Assembly (NCBI GenBank): GCA_945863115.1
Contig: CAMAYZ010000002.1
Coordinates: forward strand, 62,001 to 126,000
DNA length: 64,000 bases
Origin: Bifidobacterium breve
Lineage (GTDB): Bacteria > Actinomycetota > Actinomycetes > Nanopelagicales > Nanopelagicaceae
Direction: 5' to 3'
This document shows positions 42,838 through 52,429 of the stretch, in pieces. The notes beneath the pieces are model-generated. The model did not search any database. It was not told the origin of the DNA and was given only the letters and a program-made list of their open reading frames with translations. Position 1 is the first letter of the stretch. The number at the start of each line of letters is the position of its first letter. The position numbers and the translations under genes were made by a program.

Positions 42838-44364
42838 TTAATTGGATTCTGCATAATCTTTTCGGTTAGCGCTACGAACTAAATTTGTCAGCATTCTAGG
42901 AAATATCAATACGTGAAATGGTGAAACTGCAAACCAATAAAGATGGCCACCGAGACCTCTTGGTGAATAAGTTGCATCTTGTGAAATTCTTCGCATTTTC
43001 TTACCGGCGATTTCGAAATCTTCAATTTTAAATTCAAGCCAAGCTTTTCCAGGAAGAATCATTTCGGCATAAAGTTTTAATGAAACTCCGGATTCTAAAT
43101 TCTCTACCCGCCAAAAATCGAGGCTGTCACCAATTCGCAAAGTATCTGGGCTGCGACGACCGCGACGAAGTCCAACTCCCCCGAATAAGCGATCTACTAT
43201 CCCGCGCGCCCACCAGAGAAAATCTGCACCGTACCAACCATTTTCGCCACCGATTTGTTCAATGCTTTTCCAGAGATTTGCTTGACTAGTTTCAACAATT
43301 TTCTCGCGGTGATCACGATAAATAGTTTCGCCTGCCCATGACGGATCGCTCTGGGCTTTCTGCCAAGGCGCGGTTGGTTGAGTTGCATCTGACCAACGTG
43401 ATTCAACTTGGTTTTCAGTTGTTCTAGAGAGCGCTAATTCAATTGCCTGATTGACCTGTAGCAAACCTTCAGGTGGTGGCGGAATTAGCCCAGCGATACT
43501 TTTATTTGGGTCGGCAACAACTTCACTAATTAAGGAATGAACGAGTGGACGAGCCAGCGCAGTAGGAACTGGAGTTACCAAACCAATCCATAAACTTGAA
43601 AGTGCTGGTGATAAAACTGGAACTTTAATAATCCAGCGACGACGCAGACCAGAAATTTTTGCAAACATTTGCATCATGTCGGCATATGAAAGAACTGCAG
43701 GACCACCAATATCAAAAACACCACTGACTGGTGTCTTAAGTCCGGCCGCACTTGATAAATACCAGAGCACATCTCGAATTGCGATTGGCTGGGTGCGATT
43801 TGAAACCCACTTTGGAGTCGTCATAACAGGAAGGCGATGGGTTAGATGGCGAAGCATTTCAAAAGATGCAGATCCAGAACCAATGATTATGCCGGCACGC
43901 ATTTCAATGACCGGCACTTTTCCACTGGCTAGTTGGCGGCCAGTATTTGCACGGGACTCTAAGTGTTGGCTAATTTGTTTATCGTTTGCAATTCCACCTA
44001 AATAAATTATCTGGCTAACACCAGCTTCTTCTGCGGCAGTTGCGAAATTTCGTGCCATTGCAGCTTCGATTTCATCGAAATTAGAACCCAAATTAATTGA
44101 ATGCAATAAGTAGAAGGCGGTATGAACTCCAGTTAAAGCAGACTTTACTGATGCGAAATCACTCGCATTTCCTTGTGCAATCTCAACTTTATCTATCCAA
44201 GCTTGACCAGAAATTTTATTTTTATCGCGGACCATCACACGCACTGCAAAATCTTGACTCAATAACTGTCGGACAAGTCGACCACCAACATAACCAGATG
44301 CACCCGTAACGAGGATTTTGCGCCCAGGATTTACTGGAATTGGATTATTAGCAGGCATGCTCAC
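42838..44364 (-). CDS. SDR-type NAD(P)-binding protein with DUF2867 C-terminal domain
   Basis: ILVTGASGYVGGRLVRQLLSQDFAVRVMVRD... and C-terminal WRVENLESGVSLKLYAEMILPGKAWLEF...GGHLYWFAVSPFHVLIFPRML. Confidence 0.9.
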   Translation of the reverse strand: MSMPANNPIPVNPGRKILVTGASGYVGGRLVRQLLSQDFAVRVMVRDKNKISGQAWIDKVEIAQGNASDFASVKSALTGVHTAFYLLHSINLGSNFDEIEAAMARNFATAAEEAGVSQIIYLGGIANDKQISQHLESRANTGRQLASGKVPVIEMRAGIIIGSGSASFEMLRHLTHRLPVMTTPKWVSNRTQPIAIRDVLWYLSSAAGLKTPVSGVFDIGGPAVLSYADMMQMFAKISGLRRRWIIKVPVLSPALSSLWIGLVTPVPTALARPLVHSLISEVVADPNKSIAGLIPPPPEGLLQVNQAIELALSRTTENQVESRWSDATQPTAPWQKAQSDPSWAGETIYRDHREKIVETSQANLWKSIEQIGGENGWYGADFLWWARGIVDRLFGGVGLRRGRRSPDTLRIGDSLDFWRVENLESGVSLKLYAEMILPGKAWLEFKIEDFEIAGKKMRRISQDATYSPRGLGGHLYWFAVSPFHVLIFPRMLTNLVRSANRKDYAESN

Positions 44365-44437
44365 GGGTTAAACAGTAGACTGCAACCCTGATTTCCGAAA
44401 CTTGAAATTTTATTATTACGAAGCGATAGAGGAAACG

Positions 44438-45670
44438 ATGATAAAGTGCCACAAACCAAGAGTCGTAATTCTTGGTGGCGGTTTTGGCGGACTCGCGACA
44501 GCTAAAGCTCTCGGTGATAGCGCGGATATTACGGTTGTAGATCGTCACAATTATCAAACATTTCTGCCCTTGCTCTATCAGGTGTCAACTGCCGGACTTG
44601 CTGCCGACCATGTTGCATATCCAATCCGCGGTGCGCTTCGCTCCTTCAATGGAAAATTTCGAATGGGTAGCCCAATCTCTGTCGATCATAAAAACAAGAC
44701 GGTCAAATTAGATAGCAGCGAAGTTTTGCCATTCGATCATTTAGTTGTTGCGGTTGGTTCTGTTACTGCAGATTTTGGGACTCCAGGTGTTAGTGAATAC
44801 GCACTTGGCATGAAGTCAGTTCATGAAGCTTTAACAATTCGCGCCGAAGTTATGCGCCGCTTCGAAGATCTCTGTCGCTTCGAAGATGACACCAGACTTT
44901 CTATTGTTGTAGTCGGTGGCGGACCAACTGGGGTTGAAATGGCAGGAGCACTTGCTGAACTAGTTCGCGGCCCATTATTGAATGATCAAAAACATGCTGC
45001 ACTACATATCGATGTCTCACTAATTGAAGCAGGACCAAGATTGCTTCCAAGTTTTTCACCAAGCCTCTCTGAAAAAACTAAACAGGCTCTAGAAAAATTA
45101 GGCGTGAAAGTTTTGGTTAATCATGCAGTTAAATCTGTAAAGCGCACCGAAATTAATTTAAAGAGCGGTGAAAAAATTCCTGCTGAGATTACGATTTGGG
45201 CGGCTGGCGTTAAAGGCGAACCGGTTGTTTCAAATCTATCGCTTCCATTAGATGGCAATCGATTAAGTGTTTACCCAACGCTTGCAGTTTCAAATTATCC
45301 AAATATCTGGGGCGTCGGAGATGTTTGCGGCGCAAAATCTAAAGATGGACGTTTTCTCCCAATGGTCGCACCGGTTGCAATGCAGCAAGGCCGCTTTGTT
45401 GCAGAACAAATCTTGCGTAGAGAAAAAGGAATTGAACTTAAGGATTTTAAATATAAAGATAAAGGATCCATGGCAACCATCGGGCGGCATAAAGCCGTAG
45501 TCGAAGTGAACAAGATTAGATTCTCTGGTTATCCAGCTTGGGCAGCTTGGTTGTTCTTACACCTCTTTTACCTCATGGGCGGCAGAAATCGGATTGGCAC
45601 AATTGTCGATTGGTGCTGGAATTACTTCACGTTCGACCGCGGAAATCGCCACATTATGGATTCGGTTTAA
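44438..45670 (+). CDS. Type II NADH dehydrogenase-like FAD oxidoreductase
   Basis: PRVVILGGGFGGLATAKALGDSADITVVDRHNYQTFLPLLYQVSTAGL...IVVVGGGPTGVEMAGALAEL; ATG at 44438 preferred over track start 44402. Confidence 0.93.
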   Translation: MIKCHKPRVVILGGGFGGLATAKALGDSADITVVDRHNYQTFLPLLYQVSTAGLAADHVAYPIRGALRSFNGKFRMGSPISVDHKNKTVKLDSSEVLPFDHLVVAVGSVTADFGTPGVSEYALGMKSVHEALTIRAEVMRRFEDLCRFEDDTRLSIVVVGGGPTGVEMAGALAELVRGPLLNDQKHAALHIDVSLIEAGPRLLPSFSPSLSEKTKQALEKLGVKVLVNHAVKSVKRTEINLKSGEKIPAEITIWAAGVKGEPVVSNLSLPLDGNRLSVYPTLAVSNYPNIWGVGDVCGAKSKDGRFLPMVAPVAMQQGRFVAEQILRREKGIELKDFKYKDKGSMATIGRHKAVVEVNKIRFSGYPAWAAWLFLHLFYLMGGRNRIGTIVDWCWNYFTFDRGNRHIMDSV

Positions 45671-45673
45671 TTC

Positions 45674-46492
45674 ATGTTGAAGTTAAAGCGCGGCTACTTA
45701 GATTTACGTGGTCATCAAATCTGGTCTGCGCAAGGAAAAACTTTCGGCAAAAAATCTGATCCCGTGTTACTAATGCACGGTGGTTTAAGTTCAACTGAAA
45801 GTTGGGACTACACAGTTATCCCTGCAGTCCAAAGAACCCATAGCGTTTTTGCTTACGATCGAAGTGCGCATGGTCGCACAGCAAGTCGCGAAGGTTTCTA
45901 CCACTTTGATTTCCAAACCGATGAAGCGATTGCATATATCGAAGATGTGATTAAGGGCCCAACGCATTTAATTGGCTGGAGTGATGGTGGAATTATCTCT
46001 TTGATGGTTGCGCTAAAGCGGCCAGATCTTGTTAAATCGATTGTTGCAATTGGAACTAATTTTCATTACGACAGTGGTCTTACCTTGGTTGAAAGTGATC
46101 CAGAAATAGTAATTAGTGAAGATGATGCTGCGAAATTTGCTCTGCGATCTCCAGACCCAGCACATATGCAGGAAGTAATAATTCGAAAGGCATATGAAGT
46201 TTGGAACTCTGAACCAACTATGACAACGTCTCAATTATCGAAAATAAGTTGTCCGGTTCTTGTTTTAACTGGCGATGACGAACCCTTCTCAAACCAACAT
46301 ACGATTGAACTTTATGAAGCTATTCCAAATGCTCGGCTTGCAATAGTTCCTGGAACTTCACACTTCGTCGTTAAAGAGAAGCCAAGGTTAGTCCAGCAGC
46401 TGATAAGTGATTTTTACCGCAATCTTGAATACCCAATTACAACTTGGCCTCGGCTACGTAAAGAGCAGACCGAAAAGTTAAACAACTCTTAA
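45674..46492 (+). CDS. Alpha/beta hydrolase
   Basis: PVLLMHGGLSSTESWDYTVIPAVQRTHSVFAYDRSAHGRT...LIGWSDGGIISLMVAL nucleophile elbow GWSDGG. Confidence 0.92.
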   Translation: MLKLKRGYLDLRGHQIWSAQGKTFGKKSDPVLLMHGGLSSTESWDYTVIPAVQRTHSVFAYDRSAHGRTASREGFYHFDFQTDEAIAYIEDVIKGPTHLIGWSDGGIISLMVALKRPDLVKSIVAIGTNFHYDSGLTLVESDPEIVISEDDAAKFALRSPDPAHMQEVIIRKAYEVWNSEPTMTTSQLSKISCPVLVLTGDDEPFSNQHTIELYEAIPNARLAIVPGTSHFVVKEKPRLVQQLISDFYRNLEYPITTWPRLRKEQTEKLNNS

Positions 46493-48151
46493 CTCTCCCA
46501 CTGCTCCCATTGGGACAACTGGGTTGCTTGGAAATTCCATAGCTACTTTTTTATATGGATGACCTTGTATCGGCCGAGAATCTATCCCGCCCTTGTTCGG
46601 CCACATCGAAATCGCCCGCTCTGCTTGTGCCGTAATTGTTAGCGAAGGATTAACACCAAGATTTGCAGTAACACTTGAACCATCAACAATATGCAAAGTT
46701 GGATAGTTCCAAACTCGGTGATACGGATCTAAAACTCCCGAATCAACACTGTCTCCGATCACGCAACCACCAACAAAGTGCGCAGTAAACGGTGCACCAA
46801 TCAAGTCTCCGATATGTCCGCCGGCAATTCCACCATTTTTTTCGGCAATTCTGCGGACAACTTCATTTGCAGCTGGAATATAGGTTGCATTTGGAGTTGC
46901 GCTGTCATTCTTCGAAGTTAATCGCTTTCCAAAAATAGATTTCTTTATTGAGACCGTTACCGCAGAATCAACATTCTGCATCACAAGTGCGATAACTGTT
47001 CTCTGGCTCCACCTTCGAACATTTAGAACTCTAGCCAACATTGATGGATGTCTTAAAACCGTAGTAAGCCATTGTTTTCGTCGTGCCGATGCGCTGTGAC
47101 CATCGGTCATAATTGTTTGCAGTAAACCCATTGCATTACTTCCAACCCCATATCGAACTGGTTCTACATGTGTGTGTTCGTCCGGGAAAAATGATGAGGT
47201 GATGGCAGAGCCTTTGCTGTAATCAACTTTGTCATCCTGCATAAGTGCCCCGGTGAGAGCCTCGCTATTTGTCCGAGATAACTTTCCAAGAGCGTTTGAA
47301 ATCTTTGGTAAAAAGCCATCGCTCTTCATGCGGTGCAGCAATTTCTGAGTGTTGTATGTCCCTGCTGCAACAATCACTTGATTAGCAGTGAAAATTCGCT
47401 TTCGCCCAATCCAGGATGAACTTTTGCGGGCGTAAATTTTCCAGCTTCCATTAGGCAATTGTTTAATTTTTGTAACGGTATGTTCCGCAAAGACCTTGGC
47501 GCCAGCTCCTTCAGCCAGCCCTAAGTAATTCTTAGGCAAAGTATTTTTTGCATTAAATCTACAACCAGTCATACAAGCACCACATTGCATGCAACCGTTT
47601 CTTGTCGGACCTTTGCCGCCAAAAAATGGATCGGCACTTAATGCGCCAGGTCCGTCACCAAAATAAACTCCAAGCGGTGCCATTCTAAAAGTATGTCCAA
47701 CTCCCATTTCAATTGCGGCTTCTTTCATTGCAGCATCCGAAGGTGAGAAATATGGATTATCTGCAACGCCAAGCATTCGAGACGCTTGGTCATACCAAGG
47801 AAGTAATTCTGACTTCCAGTCTGTTATGTGTTTCCATTGTTTATCGTTGAAGTAAGTATCTGGTGGGATATATAAAGTATTTGCATAAACAAGTGAGCCA
47901 CCACCAACACCAGCGCCGGCTAAAACTAGAACGTCGGGAAGTGCATGAATTCGTTGAATGCCTCGTAGCCCCAAACGTGGTGCGTATAAGAATTTAGTTA
48001 ACCGCCACGAAGTTTTAGGGAAATCTTTATCTTGAAATCTTCGACCAGCTTCTAAAACTGCAACTTGATAATTCTTTTCAGTTAATCGCAGTGCACTTAC
48101 CGATCCGCCAAAACCAGAACCAATAATTACAACGTCGAAGTCGCGTTCCAT
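46478..48151 (-). CDS. GMC-family oxidoreductase, cholesterol-oxidase-like
   Basis: DFDVVIIGSGFGGSVSALRLTEKNYQVAVLEAGRRF...GAGVGGGSLVYANTLY...HIVDGSSVTANLGVNPSLTITAQAERA. Confidence 0.9.
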   Translation of the reverse strand: MERDFDVVIIGSGFGGSVSALRLTEKNYQVAVLEAGRRFQDKDFPKTSWRLTKFLYAPRLGLRGIQRIHALPDVLVLAGAGVGGGSLVYANTLYIPPDTYFNDKQWKHITDWKSELLPWYDQASRMLGVADNPYFSPSDAAMKEAAIEMGVGHTFRMAPLGVYFGDGPGALSADPFFGGKGPTRNGCMQCGACMTGCRFNAKNTLPKNYLGLAEGAGAKVFAEHTVTKIKQLPNGSWKIYARKSSSWIGRKRIFTANQVIVAAGTYNTQKLLHRMKSDGFLPKISNALGKLSRTNSEALTGALMQDDKVDYSKGSAITSSFFPDEHTHVEPVRYGVGSNAMGLLQTIMTDGHSASARRKQWLTTVLRHPSMLARVLNVRRWSQRTVIALVMQNVDSAVTVSIKKSIFGKRLTSKNDSATPNATYIPAANEVVRRIAEKNGGIAGGHIGDLIGAPFTAHFVGGCVIGDSVDSGVLDPYHRVWNYPTLHIVDGSSVTANLGVNPSLTITAQAERAISMWPNKGGIDSRPIQGHPYKKVAMEFPSNPVVPMGAVGELRVV

Positions 48152-48191
48152 GGCTTATTCATACCAAAGTATTTTAATTCGAAGTAACTTA

Positions 48192-48266
48192 TGGAGCCCC
48201 CCGTCAGGATTGAACTGACGACCTACGCATTACAAGTGCGTTGCTCTACCACTGAGCTAGGGAGGC
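48192..48266 (-). tRNA. tRNA-Thr (anticodon TGT), CCA encoded
   Basis: Reverse complement GCCTCCCTAGCTCAGTGGTAGAGCAACGCACTTGTAATGCGTAGGTCGTCAGTTCAATCCTGACGGGGGGCTCCA; anticodon loop CTTGTAA. Confidence 0.96.
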
Positions 48267-48350
48267 GTGTTGCAGGGGTAATTATGACACGCAAAAACCA
48301 GTGCTCTGAACCTGTCAATTGCCACCGTGAATTGCGAGTATCTTCGGCAA

Positions 48351-49268
48351 ATGCGCCTTGGAGTCTTAGATGTGGGATCAAATACCATCCATCTCCAGGT
48401 AGTCGATACACATCCAGGTGCTCGTCCAAATCCAACTTTTAATCACAAAGTCGAGCTTCGGTTAACCGAGTATTTAACTGATGAGAACAACATTTCAGCT
48501 GAAGGAATAGCAGAGCTTCGGCTTGCGATTAAGAATGCAATTGCCCATTCTAAGAGTGTAAAAACTGAGGAGCTTCTACCTTTCGCAACCTCTGCACTTC
48601 GGGAAGCAAGTAATGGTGCAGAAATTATCGCGGCGATTAATAAGGATTTTGAAATTGATTTACAGGTTTTAACTGGCGAAGAAGAAGCTAGATTAACTTT
48701 TCTTGCAGCACGCCGTTGGTTTGGTTGGTCAAGTGGTCGATTGCTAGTAATCGATATTGGTGGTGGCTCTCTTGAAATTGCATCTGGGATTGATGAAGCC
48801 CCAGAAGTTGCTGTAACTCTCCCACTAGGCGCATCTCGTCTAACAAAAAGTCATTTGCAAGGTGACCCATTTACTGCCAAGAGCGTGCGTTCACTTAGGG
48901 ATTACATTGAAACTCAATTGGAATCTGTTCTTCCAACTTTGGTTCGCCACGAGGATTCAGATCGTGCAATTGCAACAAGTAAGACCTTGCGAACTCTCGC
49001 TCGTCTTTGTGGTGACTGGTATGGCGGTAATGGAAAAAACATTACAATCGATGCAATTCGAAAAATCTCGACACGTTTAGCAGAGATGGATTCGGAAGAG
49101 CGAACAAAGTTGCCGGGAGTTTCGGCAAACCGAGCCCGTCAAATAGTTGCAGGGGCTTTCGTTACTGAAAGTGTTATGCGAAACCTAGATCTCGATAACT
49201 TAGAAATTTGCCCGTGGGCCCTGCGCGAAGGAATTGTTCTTAAATATTTAGACTGGACCGAGCACTAA
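48351..49268 (+). CDS. Ppx/GppA phosphatase family protein (second copy in window)
   Basis: MRLGVLDVGSNTIHLQVVDTHPGARPNP...TSALREASNG...LTGEEEARLTFLAARRWFGWSSGRLLVIDIGGGSLEIASG. Confidence 0.93.
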   Translation: MRLGVLDVGSNTIHLQVVDTHPGARPNPTFNHKVELRLTEYLTDENNISAEGIAELRLAIKNAIAHSKSVKTEELLPFATSALREASNGAEIIAAINKDFEIDLQVLTGEEEARLTFLAARRWFGWSSGRLLVIDIGGGSLEIASGIDEAPEVAVTLPLGASRLTKSHLQGDPFTAKSVRSLRDYIETQLESVLPTLVRHEDSDRAIATSKTLRTLARLCGDWYGGNGKNITIDAIRKISTRLAEMDSEERTKLPGVSANRARQIVAGAFVTESVMRNLDLDNLEICPWALREGIVLKYLDWTEH

Positions 49269-49372
49269 ACAATAGGCGCTGGAACAACATCAATCTGTAA
49301 GCACTTCTTCTTACCCAGAAACACCACCCAGGCATCTCCTGGTTTCAACTTATTCTCTGGCAAATCAATATC

Positions 49373-50185
49373 TTATTTCTTAGTTATCCGTTCCAGCATT
49401 CTTGGTAGAACTGGATTGTGGCTGCAGAGAAGAATAGTTTCACCTGAAGTTCGACTATTTTCTGCAAGCTCTAACGCATAATCTAAAGACTTATCTTTAT
49501 TTTTCTCAAAAGTGTATTCACTCAATTTACTTGTGATTACTGGTTCAATTTTCAAGGTATGTGTTAATCCAATTACTGTGTCATAACAACGAACCGCATC
49601 AGAGGTATGAATCTGCGAGATTCCATAAACTTGGTAAACCGCGTGCATTCGCTTTGCCTGAAGTTGACCCAAGTTATCTAGCGGCCGATCTTCATCCCCA
49701 CTCTGCCATTCACTGCGAGCCAAAGCTTTAGCGTGACGCAACAAAATTAGCTTTGCAGCTTTATAAGGTGAATTAACAAAAACTTCCAGTATTTCTCTAT
49801 CGCTATCACGGGTTAACTTTTTGCGGGCAGATTCAAAACTATGCCATTCAAGTAAATCAACTTCGATATTGGCGTGGAAATCTTTTGAAGTTTCAAGTGC
49901 CTTTGCTGACCAATATGAAACTCTTTTGACTCCCTCAATCGCTTCATATTCGACCTCGCCCAGAAAGGGCCCAAGTTCGATATCTAAACCAGTCTCTTCC
50001 AAGATTTCGCGGTATGCGCAGGAAATAAGTTCTTCCCCGGTATCTAATTTTCCTTTTGGAAAAGTCCAGTCGTCATACTTTGGTCTATGAATAATGGCTA
50101 ATTCTATTTTTGAATCGCTTCTTTCTCGCCAAACAACGCCGCCGGCTGCAATTATCAAATCACTTATCCTCTGGCTCGATACCAA
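49373..50185 (-). CDS. MutT1-like Nudix hydrolase plus histidine phosphatase domain; C-terminus apparently truncated by in-frame TAA
   Basis: Nudix box GKLDTGEELISCAYREILEETGLDIEL; phosphatase motif LILLRHAKALARSEWQSGDEDRPLDNLGQLQAKRM...LCSHNPVLPRMLERITKK*. Confidence 0.92.
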   Translation of the reverse strand: MVSSQRISDLIIAAGGVVWRERSDSKIELAIIHRPKYDDWTFPKGKLDTGEELISCAYREILEETGLDIELGPFLGEVEYEAIEGVKRVSYWSAKALETSKDFHANIEVDLLEWHSFESARKKLTRDSDREILEVFVNSPYKAAKLILLRHAKALARSEWQSGDEDRPLDNLGQLQAKRMHAVYQVYGISQIHTSDAVRCYDTVIGLTHTLKIEPVITSKLSEYTFEKNKDKSLDYALELAENSRTSGETILLCSHNPVLPRMLERITKK

Positions 50186-52257
50186 TTAATAACTTGCTGA
50201 TGCAAGTCAACTAAATCCTCACCGTTCGATCCCTTAGTAACTCGATCCCAAGTGCCTGCTTTATTCATACTCCAGTGCGCAGTGGTTGGCGAAAGATAAC
50301 TATCAAGAGCTCGTAGCAACATCCGCTTATGATCTGTCTGAGTAATCATGACCATGCTTTCTACACGACGATCAAGATTGCGATGCATCAAGTCAGCGCT
50401 TCCAATCCATAATTCATTCTCGCCACCATTTGCAAAGTGGAAAATTCTGGAATGCTCGAGAAAGCGACCGAGGATTGAAATGACCCGGATATTCTCTGAC
50501 AATCCAGGAACGCCACCTCTGATTGCGCAAATTCCTCGAATTACGAGTTCTACTTCCACTCCTGCAGCTGATGCTTTATAAAGTAAGTCAATAAATTCTT
50601 CATCTAAAATCGAATTCAATTTCATTCGAATCAGAGCTGGTTTTCCAGCTTTTTTATTGTCGATCTCTCTTTGAATACGTTCCAATAAACCAGAACGTAA
50701 AGTTCTAGGTGCCACCAATAATCTTTCAAAAGATGTTTGCGGTGCAAACCCAGAAAGTTGGTTGAAGAGCTTGTTTACATCGTCGCCAAGAATTGGATCA
50801 GAACTTAAGATCCCAAAATCCTCATACATTCGAGCAGTCTTCGGATTGTAATTACCGGTTCCCATGTGAACATAACGTCTGATTGTTCCTGACTCTTGTC
50901 TTACGACAAGAGATAACTTCGCATGCGTCTTAAAGCCCACAAGGCCGTAAACCACGTGCACGCCGGCATCTTCAAGCTTGCGTGCCCAACGGACGTTTGC
51001 TTGTTCATCAAAGCGAGCACGAATTTCAATTACTGCTAGCACCTGCTTGCCTGCTTCTGCAGCTTCAATGAGCGCTTCGACGATTGGAGAATCACCGGAT
51101 GTCCGATACAAAGTTTGTTTGATTGCAAGAACTTGAGGATCAGTCGCTGCCGACTCAATAAATCGAACTACCGAAGAGTTGAAAGATTCATAAGGGTGGT
51201 GAAGGATGATTTCACGTCGTTTTAACGCTTCAAAGAAGGCATCGGTTGATTCTGGTTCAACATCACGCAAATCCCAGGCAACTTGATTTCTAAAAGCTTC
51301 AAACTTTAAATCTGGACGGTCAATATCTGCAATTTGATTTAGCCCAGTCAAATCTAGTGGTTCTGGATATTTACTAATGTCCTCATCTTTAATTTTCAAC
51401 TCTTCTTTTAAGGTCTCTAAGAGTTCCTCATCCATACCAAGTCCAACTTCAAGTCGAACGGGCGGTCCAAATTTTCTACGTAGCAGCTCTTGTTCCATAC
51501 TTGCTAATAAATCTTCAGACTCTTCTTCTTCGAGTTCTAGATCGGCATTTCGAGTGATTCGAAATGTATAAACATTTAAAACTTCCATTCCTGGGAATAG
51601 CTCCGCAATATTTGCAGTAATAACTTGTTCAAGCGGTATGTATCTACGATCATCATCTGTTGACGTCACTACAAATCTCGCCAAGTTTGATGGCACTTTA
51701 ACTCTCGCAAAGAGTTCAATACCGGTATCTGGATTTTTAACAATGACTGCAAGATTTAGCGATAGCCCGGAGATATATGGAAATGGATGTGAAGGATCAA
51801 TCGCTAGTGGAGTTAATACTGGATAAATCTGTTTATGAAAAATCTCGGTAGCTAATTCTCGCTCTTTCGAATTCAACTCATCCCATCGGACAATATTTAT
51901 TCCCTCTTTAGAAAGTTTGAGATGAACATCATCATGAAAACATTTACTCTTTCGAGAAATCAATTCTTCAGTCTTAATTGAAAGTTCTTTCATTAATTCA
52001 ATCGGAGTAAATCCTGCGGTATTTGCTTTTGAAAAACCGGTTTCCAATTTATTTTTTAACGAAGCAACTCGAATCATGTAAAAGTCATCTAAGTTAGAGG
52101 AGAAGATTGCCAGAAACCGGCACCGCTCCAATAGTGGAGTTGATTTATCTTCAGCTAATTCAAGAACTCTCTGGTTAAAAGCCAGCCAACTAAGTTCACG
52201 ATCTACCAACGTCTCTCTCGGATTATTGACATCACTTTGGTGGACCTGGGAAGACAT
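50164..52257 (-). CDS. ppk: Polyphosphate kinase 1 (start ATG 52257 or GTG 52272)
   Basis: VDRELSWLAFNQRVLELAEDKSTPLLERCRFLAIFSSNLDDFYMIRVA...LYRTSGDSPIVEALIEAAEAGKQVLAVIEIRARFDEQANVRWARKLEDAGVHVVYGLVGFKTHAKLSLV. Confidence 0.97.
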   Translation of the reverse strand: MSSQVHQSDVNNPRETLVDRELSWLAFNQRVLELAEDKSTPLLERCRFLAIFSSNLDDFYMIRVASLKNKLETGFSKANTAGFTPIELMKELSIKTEELISRKSKCFHDDVHLKLSKEGINIVRWDELNSKERELATEIFHKQIYPVLTPLAIDPSHPFPYISGLSLNLAVIVKNPDTGIELFARVKVPSNLARFVVTSTDDDRRYIPLEQVITANIAELFPGMEVLNVYTFRITRNADLELEEEESEDLLASMEQELLRRKFGPPVRLEVGLGMDEELLETLKEELKIKDEDISKYPEPLDLTGLNQIADIDRPDLKFEAFRNQVAWDLRDVEPESTDAFFEALKRREIILHHPYESFNSSVVRFIESAATDPQVLAIKQTLYRTSGDSPIVEALIEAAEAGKQVLAVIEIRARFDEQANVRWARKLEDAGVHVVYGLVGFKTHAKLSLVVRQESGTIRRYVHMGTGNYNPKTARMYEDFGILSSDPILGDDVNKLFNQLSGFAPQTSFERLLVAPRTLRSGLLERIQREIDNKKAGKPALIRMKLNSILDEEFIDLLYKASAAGVEVELVIRGICAIRGGVPGLSENIRVISILGRFLEHSRIFHFANGGENELWIGSADLMHRNLDRRVESMVMITQTDHKRMLLRALDSYLSPTTAHWSMNKAGTWDRVTKGSNGEDLVDLHQQVINWYRARG

Positions 52258-52274
52258 ATCAATATTCTCCACTA

Positions 52275-52318
52275 GGTATGTGAACGGCAGGTAATCGGGA
52301 GGTAATCAGAGCGCGAAC
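52275..52318 (-). promoter_or_regulatory. Putative PHO box: four tandem 11-bp units upstream of ppk
   Basis: Minus strand reads GTTCGCGCTCT|GATTACCTCCC|GATTACCTGCC|GTTCACATACC, all in 11-bp register. Confidence 0.65.
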
Positions 52319-52429
52319 CATCGGTCCTAAAGCCACCCCAATATTCACCCAACATCGTCTATACGTAACTTAACGAGAGTTCTATATTGAGTCTCCCCTA
52401 GATACGCAGTTGATGGCGAGGTTTGATAA

